Source: Nonlabens sp. YIK11
Lineage (GTDB): Bacteria; Bacteroidota; Bacteroidia; Flavobacteriales; Flavobacteriaceae
Assembly: GCF_001413925.1 (NCBI RefSeq)
Contig: NZ_LBMJ01000001.1
Span: forward strand, 620,001 to 684,000
Direction of reading: 5' to 3'
Length of the DNA stretch: 64,000 nt
Program-made: the position numbers and the translations under genes
Part shown: positions 44,850 through 53,930 of the stretch, piece after piece
How positions within the stretch are numbered: the stretch's first letter is position 1
How the letters are laid out: each line of letters starts with the position of its first letter
Notes under the pieces: model-generated
What the model was told of the DNA's origin: nothing
Seen by the model: only the letters and a program-made list of their open reading frames with translations
Databases searched by the model: none

Positions 44850-47723
44850 TTACTTCACTTCAAATTTCTCACTGGCGCTACCACCTTTTCCAGAAAGTTT
44901 GATAGAGTAGGTCCCAGCGGGTAGATAATAGTTCCCGTTGTCTGCAATTTTAGGAGCGTCTTTTTTGTCAAAACGCTTTACACCAGCTTCAGAAACAGAT
45001 CCATTGTATTCATAGAAATTAAGGCCGTCAATGGCATCAATGGTTTTCTCCTGTATGGTTTTACCGTCAGCATTGAGGACTTCCATTTTGACTTTTCCAG
45101 CTTCAGGGCTATAAAAGGCGATTTCTACAGATGGCTCTGGACTTTCATCACTTAAGAATCTAACGGCACCATAGCGATTGCTTGCTCTAAAACCATCGAT
45201 AGGAGCTAGACGGATCTTTTTACTGTAGTAGCCCATCGCGTTTTCTGCTGGTCCTGCTTTTACAAGAGTAAGCGCATCTAGATTTACTTTATAAATAGAA
45301 CGACCATGCGTTCCAACCAGCAGGTCATTGGCTTTTGGTTGGATCTTTAGATCGTGAACGGCTACTGGTGGCATGTCTGGATTCAACAGTGACCATGCGC
45401 CGCCATTTTCTGCAACCCACACGGCATTGTCGGTCCCTAAAAACACCATGTTCTCATCTTCTGGGTGTTCTATGATGACATTCACAGATGACGCTGGCAA
45501 CTGCACTGCAATGCTTCTCCAGGTTGCACCAGCGTCCTCGCTCATGAAGACGTAAGGAGTAAAGTCGTCGTTGCGGTAGCCATTTAAAGTCACATACACA
45601 CGATCTTTTTTATGTTGCGAGGCAACGACACGGCTCACCCATAAATTTGCTGGCCATGGACCTTTTAAATTCTCCCATTCAACACCACCATCCTTTGTCA
45701 ATTGTACCAATCCATCATCAGATCCTGTGTAGATCATCCCAAATTGAAACGGAGATTCGCTTATGGTGGTCAAAGTGCCATAGGCAACGTTTCCTTCTTT
45801 GATACCTTGAGTCAAATCTGGAGAGATCGCAGTAAAATCAGTTCCCTGATTAAAACTGCGGTGTAGTTTATTACCGCCTAGGTAAAGAATGTCTTGGTTG
45901 TGTGGGCTTAGCAGTATCGGTGTTTGCCAGTTAAATCGGTAAGGAGATTCACCTAACTCATGCTTGGGTTGGATGTAGGTTCTATCGCCTGTTTCCCTAT
46001 TGATTCTGTAGTAATTTCCAAATTGATATCCAGTGTATACAATATCGCTATTTCTGGAATCGATCTGGATCTGCATACCATCACCACCCATTATGGATTC
46101 CCATGGATATTGACCTTGCTGTTGCCATGCGCGGTTCTCGCGAGCGTTGTTTGCACCAACCCATACACCATTATCCTGTAAACCACCATATACATTATAG
46201 GGCTTTTCTAGGTCATAATTGATCGCATAGAATTGGCCTACACTAGGCGTGTTGTTTTTGATCCATGTTTCTCCATCATCATAAGAAATATTCAAACCGC
46301 CATCATTTCCATTTACAAGGTGACCGCTGTCGTTAGGATCTACCCATAAGGCATGATGGTCTGCATGCACATTTTCTCTAGAAATATTAATCCATGTTTT
46401 TCCACCATCAGCAGATTTGATAATGGGCACACCCATGACATACACCTTATTGACGTCTTTAGGGTCTACGCGTACCTGAGCAAAGTAATATCCGTAACTG
46501 TAGAACACATCGTCAATCTGTCCTTCATGGGTTTTAGACCAGGTAGCGCCTCCATCGTTAGAGCGGTACAATTCTGCTCCTTTGACAGGTGTATCAAACA
46601 ATTGAGTGTTAGCGTCCTCTAGGTACAATGCAAGATCTGCAGGTTTTGCGGTACCGCTGCGCACCATGTTTTTGACATTTTGGGCGCGATATTTTTCTTG
46701 GAAGCCATTCTCTTTGAGATACTTGTCCAGTGTCTTGTCTTCCAGTTGCAAAAAGGCGTCCATGGTCATTCCTTGAAAATCGTCTTTGGTAAGGATATCT
46801 TTGGAGTTCGCTTTCGCGGAAGCGGAATCATCATCACTCTTCTCTCTTCTAAATTGAGAATCGTGAATGGCATACACTGTATTCTCGTTATACACCGCAA
46901 GACCTATTCTACCAACGCCTGAACCAGTTGGGAAGCCACTGGCAGCAGTAGAGATCTTATTCCAGGTCTGACCAGCGTCCGTGCTCTTATAGATTGCGCT
47001 GGCTTCACCATCACCATCAAAGTTCCAGGCCTTGCGATCCTTTTCCCAACTTGCGGCATACATCACGTTGAAATTTTCAGGAGCTGCTGCCAGGTCGATA
47101 AATCCAGCCATATTAGTAGCAAAAAGCGTCTTTTTCCAGCTATCGCCACCATCCATGGTAGTATAGATCCCACGATCTTCGCTCAAACTATACAAAGGAC
47201 CAGTTACTGCAACCACGACCTGATCAGTATTTGCTGGATCGATCAAGATGCGACCTATGTGATGTGATGCTGGTAGCATGGGCTCACTCCAGGTCTTTCC
47301 CCAATCAGTAGATTTTAAAAGTCCTATTCCTGCATAACTGCTGCGGCTTGAATTGTTCTCACCAGTTCCTGCCCAGATGGTACGGGAATTCCAGTCAACG
47401 GCGATATCGCCCAGGTTGATGGTCATCGCGTTGTCCATAATAGGAGTAAAGCTGGTGCCATTGTTGGTCGTATGCCATAGACCACCGCTGGCATAAGCCA
47501 CGAGCATCTCAGTAGGGTCTGTAGGGTTGACGTCCACATCTACCACACGGCCCGACATGATGGTGGGTCCTATATTCTCAAATTTTAGGTTCTTGTACAG
47601 AGAAAATGAGGCAGACTCTTGCTGCATCTTCAGGTCATTGATGTAAGTTTCAGCGCTGGTGGGCTGCTGTGCCATCACGCCTATAGATACAAATAGGGTC
47701 GCGAGTAGTAAGGTATGCTTCAT
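44850..47723 (-). CDS. Secreted VPS10/BNR-repeat beta-propeller protein
   Basis: A 957-residue exported protein (signal MKHTLLLATLFVSIGVMAQ). It contains many sortilin/BNR-type repeats with the S/T-x-D-x-G-x-T-W signature: STDWGKTWSE, TMDGGDSWKK, STDAGQTWNK, SNDGGATWSK, SADGGKTWIN, SYDDGETWIK and SEDAGATWRS. This predicts one or two large beta-propellers (about 50-800). A beta-sandwich with SIKLSGKGGSASEKFEVK closes the protein. Such proteins are common in Flavobacteria; substrate and activity are unknown. A mutated palindrome (46809-46824) is read as ASAKA in an insert between repeats. Confidence 0.85.
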   Translation of the reverse strand: MKHTLLLATLFVSIGVMAQQPTSAETYINDLKMQQESASFSLYKNLKFENIGPTIMSGRVVDVDVNPTDPTEMLVAYASGGLWHTTNNGTSFTPIMDNAMTINLGDIAVDWNSRTIWAGTGENNSSRSSYAGIGLLKSTDWGKTWSEPMLPASHHIGRILIDPANTDQVVVAVTGPLYSLSEDRGIYTTMDGGDSWKKTLFATNMAGFIDLAAAPENFNVMYAASWEKDRKAWNFDGDGEASAIYKSTDAGQTWNKISTAASGFPTGSGVGRIGLAVYNENTVYAIHDSQFRREKSDDDSASAKANSKDILTKDDFQGMTMDAFLQLEDKTLDKYLKENGFQEKYRAQNVKNMVRSGTAKPADLALYLEDANTQLFDTPVKGAELYRSNDGGATWSKTHEGQIDDVFYSYGYYFAQVRVDPKDVNKVYVMGVPIIKSADGGKTWINISRENVHADHHALWVDPNDSGHLVNGNDGGLNISYDDGETWIKNNTPSVGQFYAINYDLEKPYNVYGGLQDNGVWVGANNARENRAWQQQGQYPWESIMGGDGMQIQIDSRNSDIVYTGYQFGNYYRINRETGDRTYIQPKHELGESPYRFNWQTPILLSPHNQDILYLGGNKLHRSFNQGTDFTAISPDLTQGIKEGNVAYGTLTTISESPFQFGMIYTGSDDGLVQLTKDGGVEWENLKGPWPANLWVSRVVASQHKKDRVYVTLNGYRNDDFTPYVFMSEDAGATWRSIAVQLPASSVNVIIEHPEDENMVFLGTDNAVWVAENGGAWSLLNPDMPPVAVHDLKIQPKANDLLVGTHGRSIYKVNLDALTLVKAGPAENAMGYYSKKIRLAPIDGFRASNRYGAVRFLSDESPEPSVEIAFYSPEAGKVKMEVLNADGKTIQEKTIDAIDGLNFYEYNGSVSEAGVKRFDKKDAPKIADNGNYYLPAGTYSIKLSGKGGSASEKFEVK
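46809..46824. repeat. Palindrome copy 16 (one mismatch)
   Basis: Inside the minus-strand BNR-repeat gene; read as ASAKA. Confidence 0.9.
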
Positions 47724-47889
47724 GTGAAAATCTTTAGTGCCGTGAAGATACGCAAGCCATCATACTTATGGAAACCTGGTCATTTACAAATATTATAACA
47801 AGATAAGCGGCACAGATTCTTAATTTTGGGAAATGGCATGTAGGATTAGAGTCCATCTTGTTTTAGACAAGAAAGTCATATAATGTTTT

Positions 47890-47905
47890 CGCTTTCGCGA
47901 AAGCG
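47890..47905. repeat. Palindrome copy 17 (exact, intergenic)
   Basis: Between the divergent BNR-repeat and pepP genes, 44 bp before pepP; 20-bp form. Confidence 0.95.
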
Positions 47906-47949
47906 AATCCTACACAACCTCTTCAATTGCTTCAAAACAATCCATTTTT

Positions 47950-49242
47950 ATGAAATACGATCCCATCGACAACACACTTTTCAAGACCAACCGTAAAAAT
48001 TTCATGGCACAGATGAAGCCAGAAAGTCTGGCGGTATTCAATTCCAATGATGTGTTCAAAACAGGTGCAGACAGCACCATGCCTTTCAAACAGCACAGAG
48101 ATATTTTTTATCTAAGCGGTGCAGATCAAGAAGATACCATATTAGTGCTATTTCCTGATTGTCCAGACCCAGCGCACCGTGAGGTTCTGTTCGTGACGGA
48201 AACCAATGACCACATCGCCGTATGGGAAGGCGAGAAGTTGACTAAGGAAAAGGCAACTGAAATCTCTGGAATCGAGACCGTTTACTGGCTCAAGGAGTTT
48301 GACAAGAAATTCTTTGAAATGATGACGCAGGCGTCGACGATTTACTTCAACACTAACGAGCATTACCGTCAGGCGGTAGAGATGCAGACTCGTGAAGATC
48401 GATTTATTTTAAAGACCAAAGCGCAATATCCAGCTCACAATTATGCCAAAAGCGCACCTATCATGCAGCGATTGCGTGCCGTTAAACATCCTATTGAATT
48501 GGAATTGATGCAGCGAGCCTGTGATATTACAAATGCCGGTTTCCGTAGGGTGATGGATTTTGTCAAGCCAGGCGTCATGGAATATGAAATAGAAGCAGAA
48601 TACCTGCATGAATTTATCAAAAGCCGCAGCGATGGTTTTGCGTATACGCCTATCATAGCTAGCGGCAACAATGCTAATGTTTTGCATTATATAGAGAACA
48701 ATCAAGAGTGCAAGGCAGGCGATTTGATCCTCATGGATGTTGGGGCAACCTATGCAAATTATTCGGCAGACATGACACGTACGATTCCGGTAAGTGGAAA
48801 GTTTACCAAACGCCAAAAGGAGGTTTACAACGCCGTCAACAAGGTCAAAAACGAAGCTACCGAAATGCTCGTTCCAGGAACCTTGTGGAAGGAATACCAT
48901 GTAGAGGTTGGAAACATCATGACTCGAGAGCTGCTCCAATTGGGATTACTGGATAAGGCTGATGTTCAAAACGAGAACAAAGACTGGCCAGCTTACAAAA
49001 AGTACTTTATGCACGGGACTTCACACCACATAGGTCTGGATACGCATGATTATGGCTTACTATGGGAACCCATGCAGGCGAACAACGTATTTACCGTTGA
49101 ACCCGGAATCTACATTCCAGAAGAAGGCTTTGGAATACGACTGGAAGATGACGTAGTGATTCAAGAAAAGGGCAGTCCTAAAAACCTGATGGGCAATATT
49201 CCTATTGAAGCTGATGAAATTGAAGATTTAATGAATCAATAA
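47950..49242 (+). CDS. pepP: Xaa-Pro aminopeptidase (M24B)
   Basis: A 430-residue metallopeptidase removing N-terminal residues next to proline. The N-terminal AMP-N domain (to about 165) is followed by the pita-bread domain with the two-metal site: Asp in LMDVGATY, Asp in YSADMTRTIP, His in MHGTSHHIGLDTHD, and Glu residues in TVEPGIYIPEEGFGIRLEDD. No signal peptide is present, so it is cytoplasmic. It is a single gene with a strong convergent terminator after it. Confidence 0.94.
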   Translation: MKYDPIDNTLFKTNRKNFMAQMKPESLAVFNSNDVFKTGADSTMPFKQHRDIFYLSGADQEDTILVLFPDCPDPAHREVLFVTETNDHIAVWEGEKLTKEKATEISGIETVYWLKEFDKKFFEMMTQASTIYFNTNEHYRQAVEMQTREDRFILKTKAQYPAHNYAKSAPIMQRLRAVKHPIELELMQRACDITNAGFRRVMDFVKPGVMEYEIEAEYLHEFIKSRSDGFAYTPIIASGNNANVLHYIENNQECKAGDLILMDVGATYANYSADMTRTIPVSGKFTKRQKEVYNAVNKVKNEATEMLVPGTLWKEYHVEVGNIMTRELLQLGLLDKADVQNENKDWPAYKKYFMHGTSHHIGLDTHDYGLLWEPMQANNVFTVEPGIYIPEEGFGIRLEDDVVIQEKGSPKNLMGNIPIEADEIEDLMNQ

Positions 49243-49257
49243 TATTCTTTCTATATA

Positions 49258-49293
49258 AAAAAAGCCAGTGCTCATCAAAGCACTGGCTTTTTT
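49258..49293. terminator. Bidirectional terminator between pepP and a lipoprotein gene
   Basis: A 15-bp perfect stem AAAAAAGCCAGTGCT / AGCACTGGCTTTTTT with a CATCAA loop sits between two convergent genes. Confidence 0.9.
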
Positions 49294-49313
49294 ATGTGTT
49301 GTCTTGAAAAAGA

Positions 49314-50015
49314 TTAGTAATCGATTTCTCCTTCTGGAGTCACGCCGCTTTTGAGGTTGTTACAGTTTACTCCAGAATACACATAGGTTACCGTAGCATC
49401 ATCTGCATCGCTGTCCAGAACAGCCGTCACACCATCAAGATTGAGAGAATAACCTAGATTGGTTTTCTTGGCTTTGACCGTTAATGGCTTGCTCAAATCC
49501 TTACGTTTGCGATTGACGGTAAGTCCACTGGCCAGTTGATAATTTGAAGCTTTACTGTCTCGAGATTGTAGGTTCCAGCCACCTAGGCGCCACTCGTTGT
49601 CACGGTTATTAAAGTTAAGGGTCAAGTTTTCATTCCAGTAAAAGGTTTTTACTGGGTTCCCATTACAGTCATCTATAATTTTTGTGATGCTGGGACTACC
49701 TATCAAGGCGTTCATTTTTTCCAGTACCATGTTTTCATTTCTTCCAAACATAATGATGTCCTGGCTGCCGTCACTTTTTACAAAGTTGATGGAAGTAGGC
49801 GTCAACACTGCAGATTGATAACTTAAGGTGGTGCCGCTATTTAGACTTTTGTTATTGACCGTTTTATTGGGATCCACATTAGCCTTTTCCTGGCTAGCCG
49901 TACTCGCTGTGCCATTTTCTGTGGTGGTGTTTTCAATATCAGTTCGGGATTTATCCTTTTTACAGCTGCTCAAGATGAGTAAAAGCACGATAGGCAAAAA
50001 GCGTAATGTTTTCAT
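49314..50015 (-). CDS. Hypothetical lipoprotein
   Basis: A 233-residue lipoprotein (MKTLRFLPIVLLLILSSC, Cys18). A low-complexity Thr/Asn/Ser linker (about 25-65) precedes a beta-rich domain with TKIIDDCNGNPVKTFYWNEN and two Cys (DDCNG and GVNCNN) that might pair. Nothing names a function. The gene is alone between a terminator and a divergent small gene. Confidence 0.65.
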   Translation of the reverse strand: MKTLRFLPIVLLLILSSCKKDKSRTDIENTTTENGTASTASQEKANVDPNKTVNNKSLNSGTTLSYQSAVLTPTSINFVKSDGSQDIIMFGRNENMVLEKMNALIGSPSITKIIDDCNGNPVKTFYWNENLTLNFNNRDNEWRLGGWNLQSRDSKASNYQLASGLTVNRKRKDLSKPLTVKAKKTNLGYSLNLDGVTAVLDSDADDATVTYVYSGVNCNNLKSGVTPEGEIDY

Positions 50016-50091
50016 GTTTGAATTTTCACCAAATGTAAAAAATAAGAATACTCTTTTTGACCAGGCCTCTCAAAAAGAGCCTTCTATATTC

Positions 50092-50123
50092 TTGTCTGGC
50101 ATTTTCAGGTTGGTGTACCTTTG
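50092..50123 (+). promoter_or_regulatory. Promoter of the 118-residue conserved gene
   Basis: TTG at 50092-50094 and TACCTTTG at 50116-50123 are spaced by 21 bp. The ATG at 50129 follows five bases after the -7 box, so the transcript is nearly leaderless. This supports the ATG at 50129 over the in-frame ATG at 50057. Confidence 0.6.
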
Positions 50124-50128
50124 CGTCC

Positions 50129-50485
50129 ATGGCGAGAGACGAGCAACTTAGGGATCGATGGGAACGTACAACGGCTTTTTTTCAGGAGCGTTTTAGCGAT
50201 GGCGAGGCAATGGATCTGGATGCCATCCTGTTTTTGATAGGCGTACAGGAATTGGGACAGCTGCACCGCAAATTCCAGAAAGATGAAAAATACCAGTTGA
50301 TGCACATCGCCATTTGTCGGGTGCTGGAACCCTATGGGTATTATGAGTTTTCCCATTTTGATGAAGAAAAATGGCCGCATTATGCGGTAGTCCAAAAACT
50401 GCCTGCGCTCAAGGCTGGTGAGCAATCCCTACTCATGAAAGAGGCGATCGTCAACTACATGATGGACACTGGCGTGATCGATTGA
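50129..50485 (+). CDS. Small conserved soluble protein
   Basis: A 118-residue, acidic, helical protein starting MARDEQLRDRWERTTAFFQE. Conserved-looking segments are LDAILFLIGVQELGQLHRKF, HIAICRVLEPYGYYEF and WPHYAVVQKLPAL, with LLMKEAIVNYMMDTGVI at the end. It resembles a short uncharacterised family of Flavobacteriia. No membrane segment or signal is present when started at 50129. Function unknown. Confidence 0.65.
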   Translation: MARDEQLRDRWERTTAFFQERFSDGEAMDLDAILFLIGVQELGQLHRKFQKDEKYQLMHIAICRVLEPYGYYEFSHFDEEKWPHYAVVQKLPALKAGEQSLLMKEAIVNYMMDTGVID

Positions 50486-50517
50486 TGGTTTATAGGTAAC
50501 CAGATTTTGAAGGAGTT

Positions 50518-50533
50518 CGCTTTCGCGAAAGCG
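50518..50533. repeat. Palindrome copy 18 (exact, intergenic)
   Basis: Between two convergent genes (118-residue protein and CNNM protein); 20-bp form. Confidence 0.95.
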
Positions 50534-50599
50534 AAATAACCTCACGCCTATTTTTTCCAAATAATCACTTGAGAAAAAAAATCTAATCGCTATTTGAGG

Positions 50600-51706
50600 T
50601 TAGGAATCTGCGGGAAGATCTTCTTCAGATTGGGTTTCCATGCCCAGTTGTTTGCTGCGCTTTTCCCAGTTCTTGCGAGCGAGTAACTGCATGTCCTCGA
50701 CATTATCGCTTTCATCCATAATCTCAAGACCCAGCATGGTCTCAATCACGTCTTCCATCGTGGCAAGACCCTGCACGCTACCATAATCGTCCAGGACCAG
50801 CGCAATATGTTCCTTGCTGGCTATCATCTGGTCAAAGAGTTGTGTGATGGGCATGTCGTAGCGAACGAGCGCGATTTCACGGCGCAGATCTTCTAGGGTT
50901 TCGGCGGGTTTATCGTGAATGATATCTGCGAGAATGGCATCTTTTAAGACATAACCGGTGATGTCGTCGCGATTAGCTCCGTAAACCGGTATGCGCGAAA
51001 ATCGCAATTCCTGATTTGCTGCAAAAAAGTCTTTGATCAACATCTTTTGCGACGCCATGAACATCACAGATCGTGGCGTCATGATGTCCTTCACCTCAAT
51101 CTTGTTGAAGTTCATCAAGCTTTTGATATACTGACCTTCAGAAGGATGAAAAACGCCTTCTTCCTCGGCAGTTTCTGTAATGGAAAGAAATTCTTCACGC
51201 GTCATGGTGTTCATATGCGCGCTTTTACCAATGGCTCTGGTCGTTAATTGAAGTACCCAAAGAATACCTGTGTATTTCAAAAAGGCTACCATTCCTACCA
51301 AAATGCGAGTAGAAATGCCTGCAAGATTTTGCCAGTAAGTAGCACCTATGGTTTTAGGAATGATTTCAGATACCACTAAAATCAAAATCGTCATGATACC
51401 AGATACAACACCTACTAGAGGAATCCCAAAAACAGCCGCTTGAAAACCGTCAGACACCATACTTTCTGCCTGCACACCCACGAGAATGGCACCAACTGTA
51501 TGTGCCAGTGTGTTGAGTGTCAAAATCGCGATAAGCGGTTTGTCCACATCGTTCTTAAGATTTGTCAATGCTGTGGTGTAGCTGGCTCCTTCAGTCGTTT
51601 TCATTTTGATAAATGTAGGCGTGATGGAAAGCAGTACGGCCTCAAGTATGGAACACATAAATGAGAAAAATATCGATACTACTGCGTAAAGGATTAATAA
51701 TCCCAT
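50600..51706 (-). CDS. CNNM/CBS-domain membrane protein (CorC/HlyC type)
   Basis: A 368-residue protein. The CNNM (DUF21) membrane domain spans about 1-180 (AVVSIFFSFMCSILEAVLLS, AIGKSAHMNTMTREEFLSIT). Two CBS domains follow (IMTPRSVMFMA and LVLDDYGSVQGLATMEDVIETMLGLEI). The C-terminal CorC_HlyC transporter-associated domain is missing; the protein ends soon after the second CBS domain. Family members take part in Mg/Co efflux or resistance; hemolysin in older names is misleading. A palindrome copy lies downstream, at 50518-50533. Confidence 0.87.
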   Translation of the reverse strand: MGLLILYAVVSIFFSFMCSILEAVLLSITPTFIKMKTTEGASYTTALTNLKNDVDKPLIAILTLNTLAHTVGAILVGVQAESMVSDGFQAAVFGIPLVGVVSGIMTILILVVSEIIPKTIGATYWQNLAGISTRILVGMVAFLKYTGILWVLQLTTRAIGKSAHMNTMTREEFLSITETAEEEGVFHPSEGQYIKSLMNFNKIEVKDIMTPRSVMFMASQKMLIKDFFAANQELRFSRIPVYGANRDDITGYVLKDAILADIIHDKPAETLEDLRREIALVRYDMPITQLFDQMIASKEHIALVLDDYGSVQGLATMEDVIETMLGLEIMDESDNVEDMQLLARKNWEKRSKQLGMETQSEEDLPADS

Positions 51707-51862
51707 AGAAGTTGGTTTTGAGGTAAAAATAGGAAAACCTTGTGGTGGTACTCGTTAAGTTTTTGGGAAATACCAATTGGGCAAAATCCGTAACACCCAA
51801 CGGTTGAGATTAGCGTAGGATTTTTATTGTTAACCTTTTCATAACATTGAATTTTTAAGATT

Positions 51863-51891
51863 TAATTCCCTAATTCCCTAATTCCCTAATT
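51863..51891 (+). repeat. 8-bp tandem repeat (TAATTCCC)x3
   Basis: Three perfect tandem copies of TAATTCCC are followed by a partial copy, TAATT, ending 22 bp upstream of the protease lipoprotein start. Copy number could vary by slippage and alter promoter or leader spacing. Confidence 0.8.
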
Positions 51892-51913
51892 TTCTAGAAT
51901 CAAATCCAACCAA

Positions 51914-53356
51914 ATGATTCGAAAATTAAAAATCAAGTTACTTTTTATTGTACTTGCCATAATGGTTATTGCTATATCTTGTGAGAAAGACCAAATAGTT
52001 GAAGAATCTAGCTATAATCATATTGACGATGGAAACGGCATGTTCAAAACCGTGCAGGTTAATGAACTTCCTCATTTAAAGCAAGAATTGAATCATTTGA
52101 CAGAAAGAATTTCTGCAAAAAGTGGGTCGTCATCATCTGGTGTACTAGGTTTTCAATTTTTTGGAGATTATGATGTTAAGGTTGCAACGGTAGGCAGTAC
52201 TACCACATATACGTTGCCAATTGTTCAAGAGCGAGAAAATAATCGTCAATTCTCAAACCTGGTATTGACCTATACAGATGACTTACTGACAGATTCCTTT
52301 ATATTAAGATATGAAGGAACAGAAGAATATTTCGATCAACTTAAAATTCAGCAAGACGTTCCGTTTTCAGGAGACGTGACTTTACAATCAGTTAATAGCG
52401 GTCCCGATCTGTTTGCTAAGACTTTGGTATGTGTTGAAACATATGTTACCTACTGCAGATGGACAGAAGATGGCAAGAATGACGTTTATCATGAAGCTGG
52501 CCCAAACTGTAAAAATTTAGGACTTATGACTACCGTTCTTGCGACAGTTTGTACTAATGATCCATTGACTCTTGATGATGGCTTACCTAAACCTGGAGGC
52601 GGTGCAAATCAAGACGGCTCTGATAGTTCTTCAAATTCCGGTGAAGATAATCCAACAAATGAGCCAGATGTTGGACTAGGAACTGGAATCCCAGTATCAG
52701 GTAATAATACTGGGCCTATGCCTAATCCAACCTGTGAGAGTGATCCACATAGTTTTTCTGACGGCAGTGGTAGTTGTTATAATGCTGGGGACGATTTGCC
52801 AGACCCAATTGAGTATCATGGAAATGATATTTTTATCGGCAGTGCAAACAATACCCCAGGAGGTGATCCTTATGTTCCGAATGATGATGACGTATTTGTA
52901 TTACCTGATATACCAATAACTATGTCTAAACAAGTTGGTGCTACCTGTGTGAGTTCCACAATAGAGTATGTTGCAAATGCATTAGGAGGAGATACTAATC
53001 AAAACGAGATTGATAATTGGTTTTTAAATACATTTAAAATAATCATAGCTTTAGAAGGAGTGCCTTATGATAAAGTATCTATACTTGTCTCTCAATTTTT
53101 AACAACTGGCCCGTTTATTGGCGTAAAAGAAGCTATTGATGCTGGAAACCCTTATATAACTAATATCGAATTATCTAGAACTGTAGGAGCTGATGGTAGT
53201 ATTGCTATTGATGGTCATATGGTTACTATCGTGGGTTATCATCCAAATGGAGATTATATATTTATGGATCCCTTAGCAGGAACTCTTAGAGAAGCACCAC
53301 CATCAAGCTTTCCTAATGATTATAGTTATGGAGGTACGATTACCGGAGTAAAATAA
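51914..53356 (+). CDS. Lipoprotein with C39-like cysteine protease domain
   Basis: A 480-residue lipoprotein (MIRKLKIKLLFIVLAIMVIA followed by ISC, Cys23). A beta-rich N-terminal part (to about 190) with several Cys, an Asn/Gly/Asp-rich flexible linker (about 200-330), then a papain-like domain: Gln in KQVGATCVSS five residues before catalytic Cys345, His435 in DGHMVTIVGYHP and Asp452 in FMDPLAG. This resembles C39-like (bacteriocin-processing type) peptidases but on a secreted lipoprotein, with no ABC transporter. It is followed 22 bp later by a small exported protein. Codon use looks AT-rich. Proteolytic activity is inferred. Confidence 0.7.
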   Translation: MIRKLKIKLLFIVLAIMVIAISCEKDQIVEESSYNHIDDGNGMFKTVQVNELPHLKQELNHLTERISAKSGSSSSGVLGFQFFGDYDVKVATVGSTTTYTLPIVQERENNRQFSNLVLTYTDDLLTDSFILRYEGTEEYFDQLKIQQDVPFSGDVTLQSVNSGPDLFAKTLVCVETYVTYCRWTEDGKNDVYHEAGPNCKNLGLMTTVLATVCTNDPLTLDDGLPKPGGGANQDGSDSSSNSGEDNPTNEPDVGLGTGIPVSGNNTGPMPNPTCESDPHSFSDGSGSCYNAGDDLPDPIEYHGNDIFIGSANNTPGGDPYVPNDDDVFVLPDIPITMSKQVGATCVSSTIEYVANALGGDTNQNEIDNWFLNTFKIIIALEGVPYDKVSILVSQFLTTGPFIGVKEAIDAGNPYITNIELSRTVGADGSIAIDGHMVTIVGYHPNGDYIFMDPLAGTLREAPPSSFPNDYSYGGTITGVK

Positions 53357-53378
53357 AATATTAAAACAATTATAGGTT

Positions 53379-53786
53379 ATGAAAAAAAAACAAATATTAA
53401 ATATATTCTTTGTCTTAATGGTCAGCTTTAGTTGTGCAGCACAATCAGTACCACTTAATGCTAAAGAGATTTTAACTTCTAACGATTGGAAGATTGATGG
53501 TTTTGGAGCGGAAACTGTTTATAAAATTAAGTTTACGGACACCGCCATAATTGTTCATCTTAATGGTGAGCTCATAGGTGAACGAAAATACTATTTCTCC
53601 ACTACTTTAAACGATTGCTCTCCAAATGGGTTTAATGAAAATAATGTAGGTAGCTCAATAGGAGGGAAATATCTCATATCTGAAAAATCCTGTATAGAGC
53701 TAGTTAATGTTAGTGAAAATGAATTGAAATTTAAAAGTGTATATGGAGGTAATCCAAACAATATAACAACTGCATCTCCATTTTAG
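53379..53786 (+). CDS. Small exported protein next to the protease
   Basis: A 135-residue protein with a signal peptide (MKKKQILNIFFVLMVSFSCA, cleavage near AAQ). The mature ~115 residues look like a small beta-barrel (VYKIKFTDTAIIVHLNGE, IGERKYYFSTTLN) with two Cys (NDCSPNG, EKSCIEL) that may pair. It resembles no family I know. The 22-bp gap suggests an operon with the protease; it could be an inhibitor, chaperone or substrate. Confidence 0.55.
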   Translation: MKKKQILNIFFVLMVSFSCAAQSVPLNAKEILTSNDWKIDGFGAETVYKIKFTDTAIIVHLNGELIGERKYYFSTTLNDCSPNGFNENNVGSSIGGKYLISEKSCIELVNVSENELKFKSVYGGNPNNITTASPF

Positions 53787-53832
53787 AATTCTACGAATCA
53801 TTCATCTAGGCTTAAAAATATCAAGCCTTAAG

Positions 53833-53904
53833 ATGTACTTCTATGAGAAAGCTTCTGATAGCGGAGTGATGAAGTATGAAGTTGGATGGATTGATGAAAT
53901 ATAA
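53833..53904 (+). pseudogene. Possible gene-end remnant
   Basis: A 23-codon frame reads MYFYEKASDSGVMKYEVGWI plus three residues, with plausible protein composition but no full gene around it. It follows the small exported protein in another frame. It may be the decayed tail of a lost gene or a chance frame. Confidence 0.2.
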
Positions 53905-53930
53905 TGATTGAAGATCGATTGTTTTTTCTG

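Noticed and set aside
48409..48939. 176-codon minus-strand frame inside pepP
   Set aside because: It is antisense to a well-conserved M24B gene with all metal ligands; the translation is Cys- and His-rich noise.
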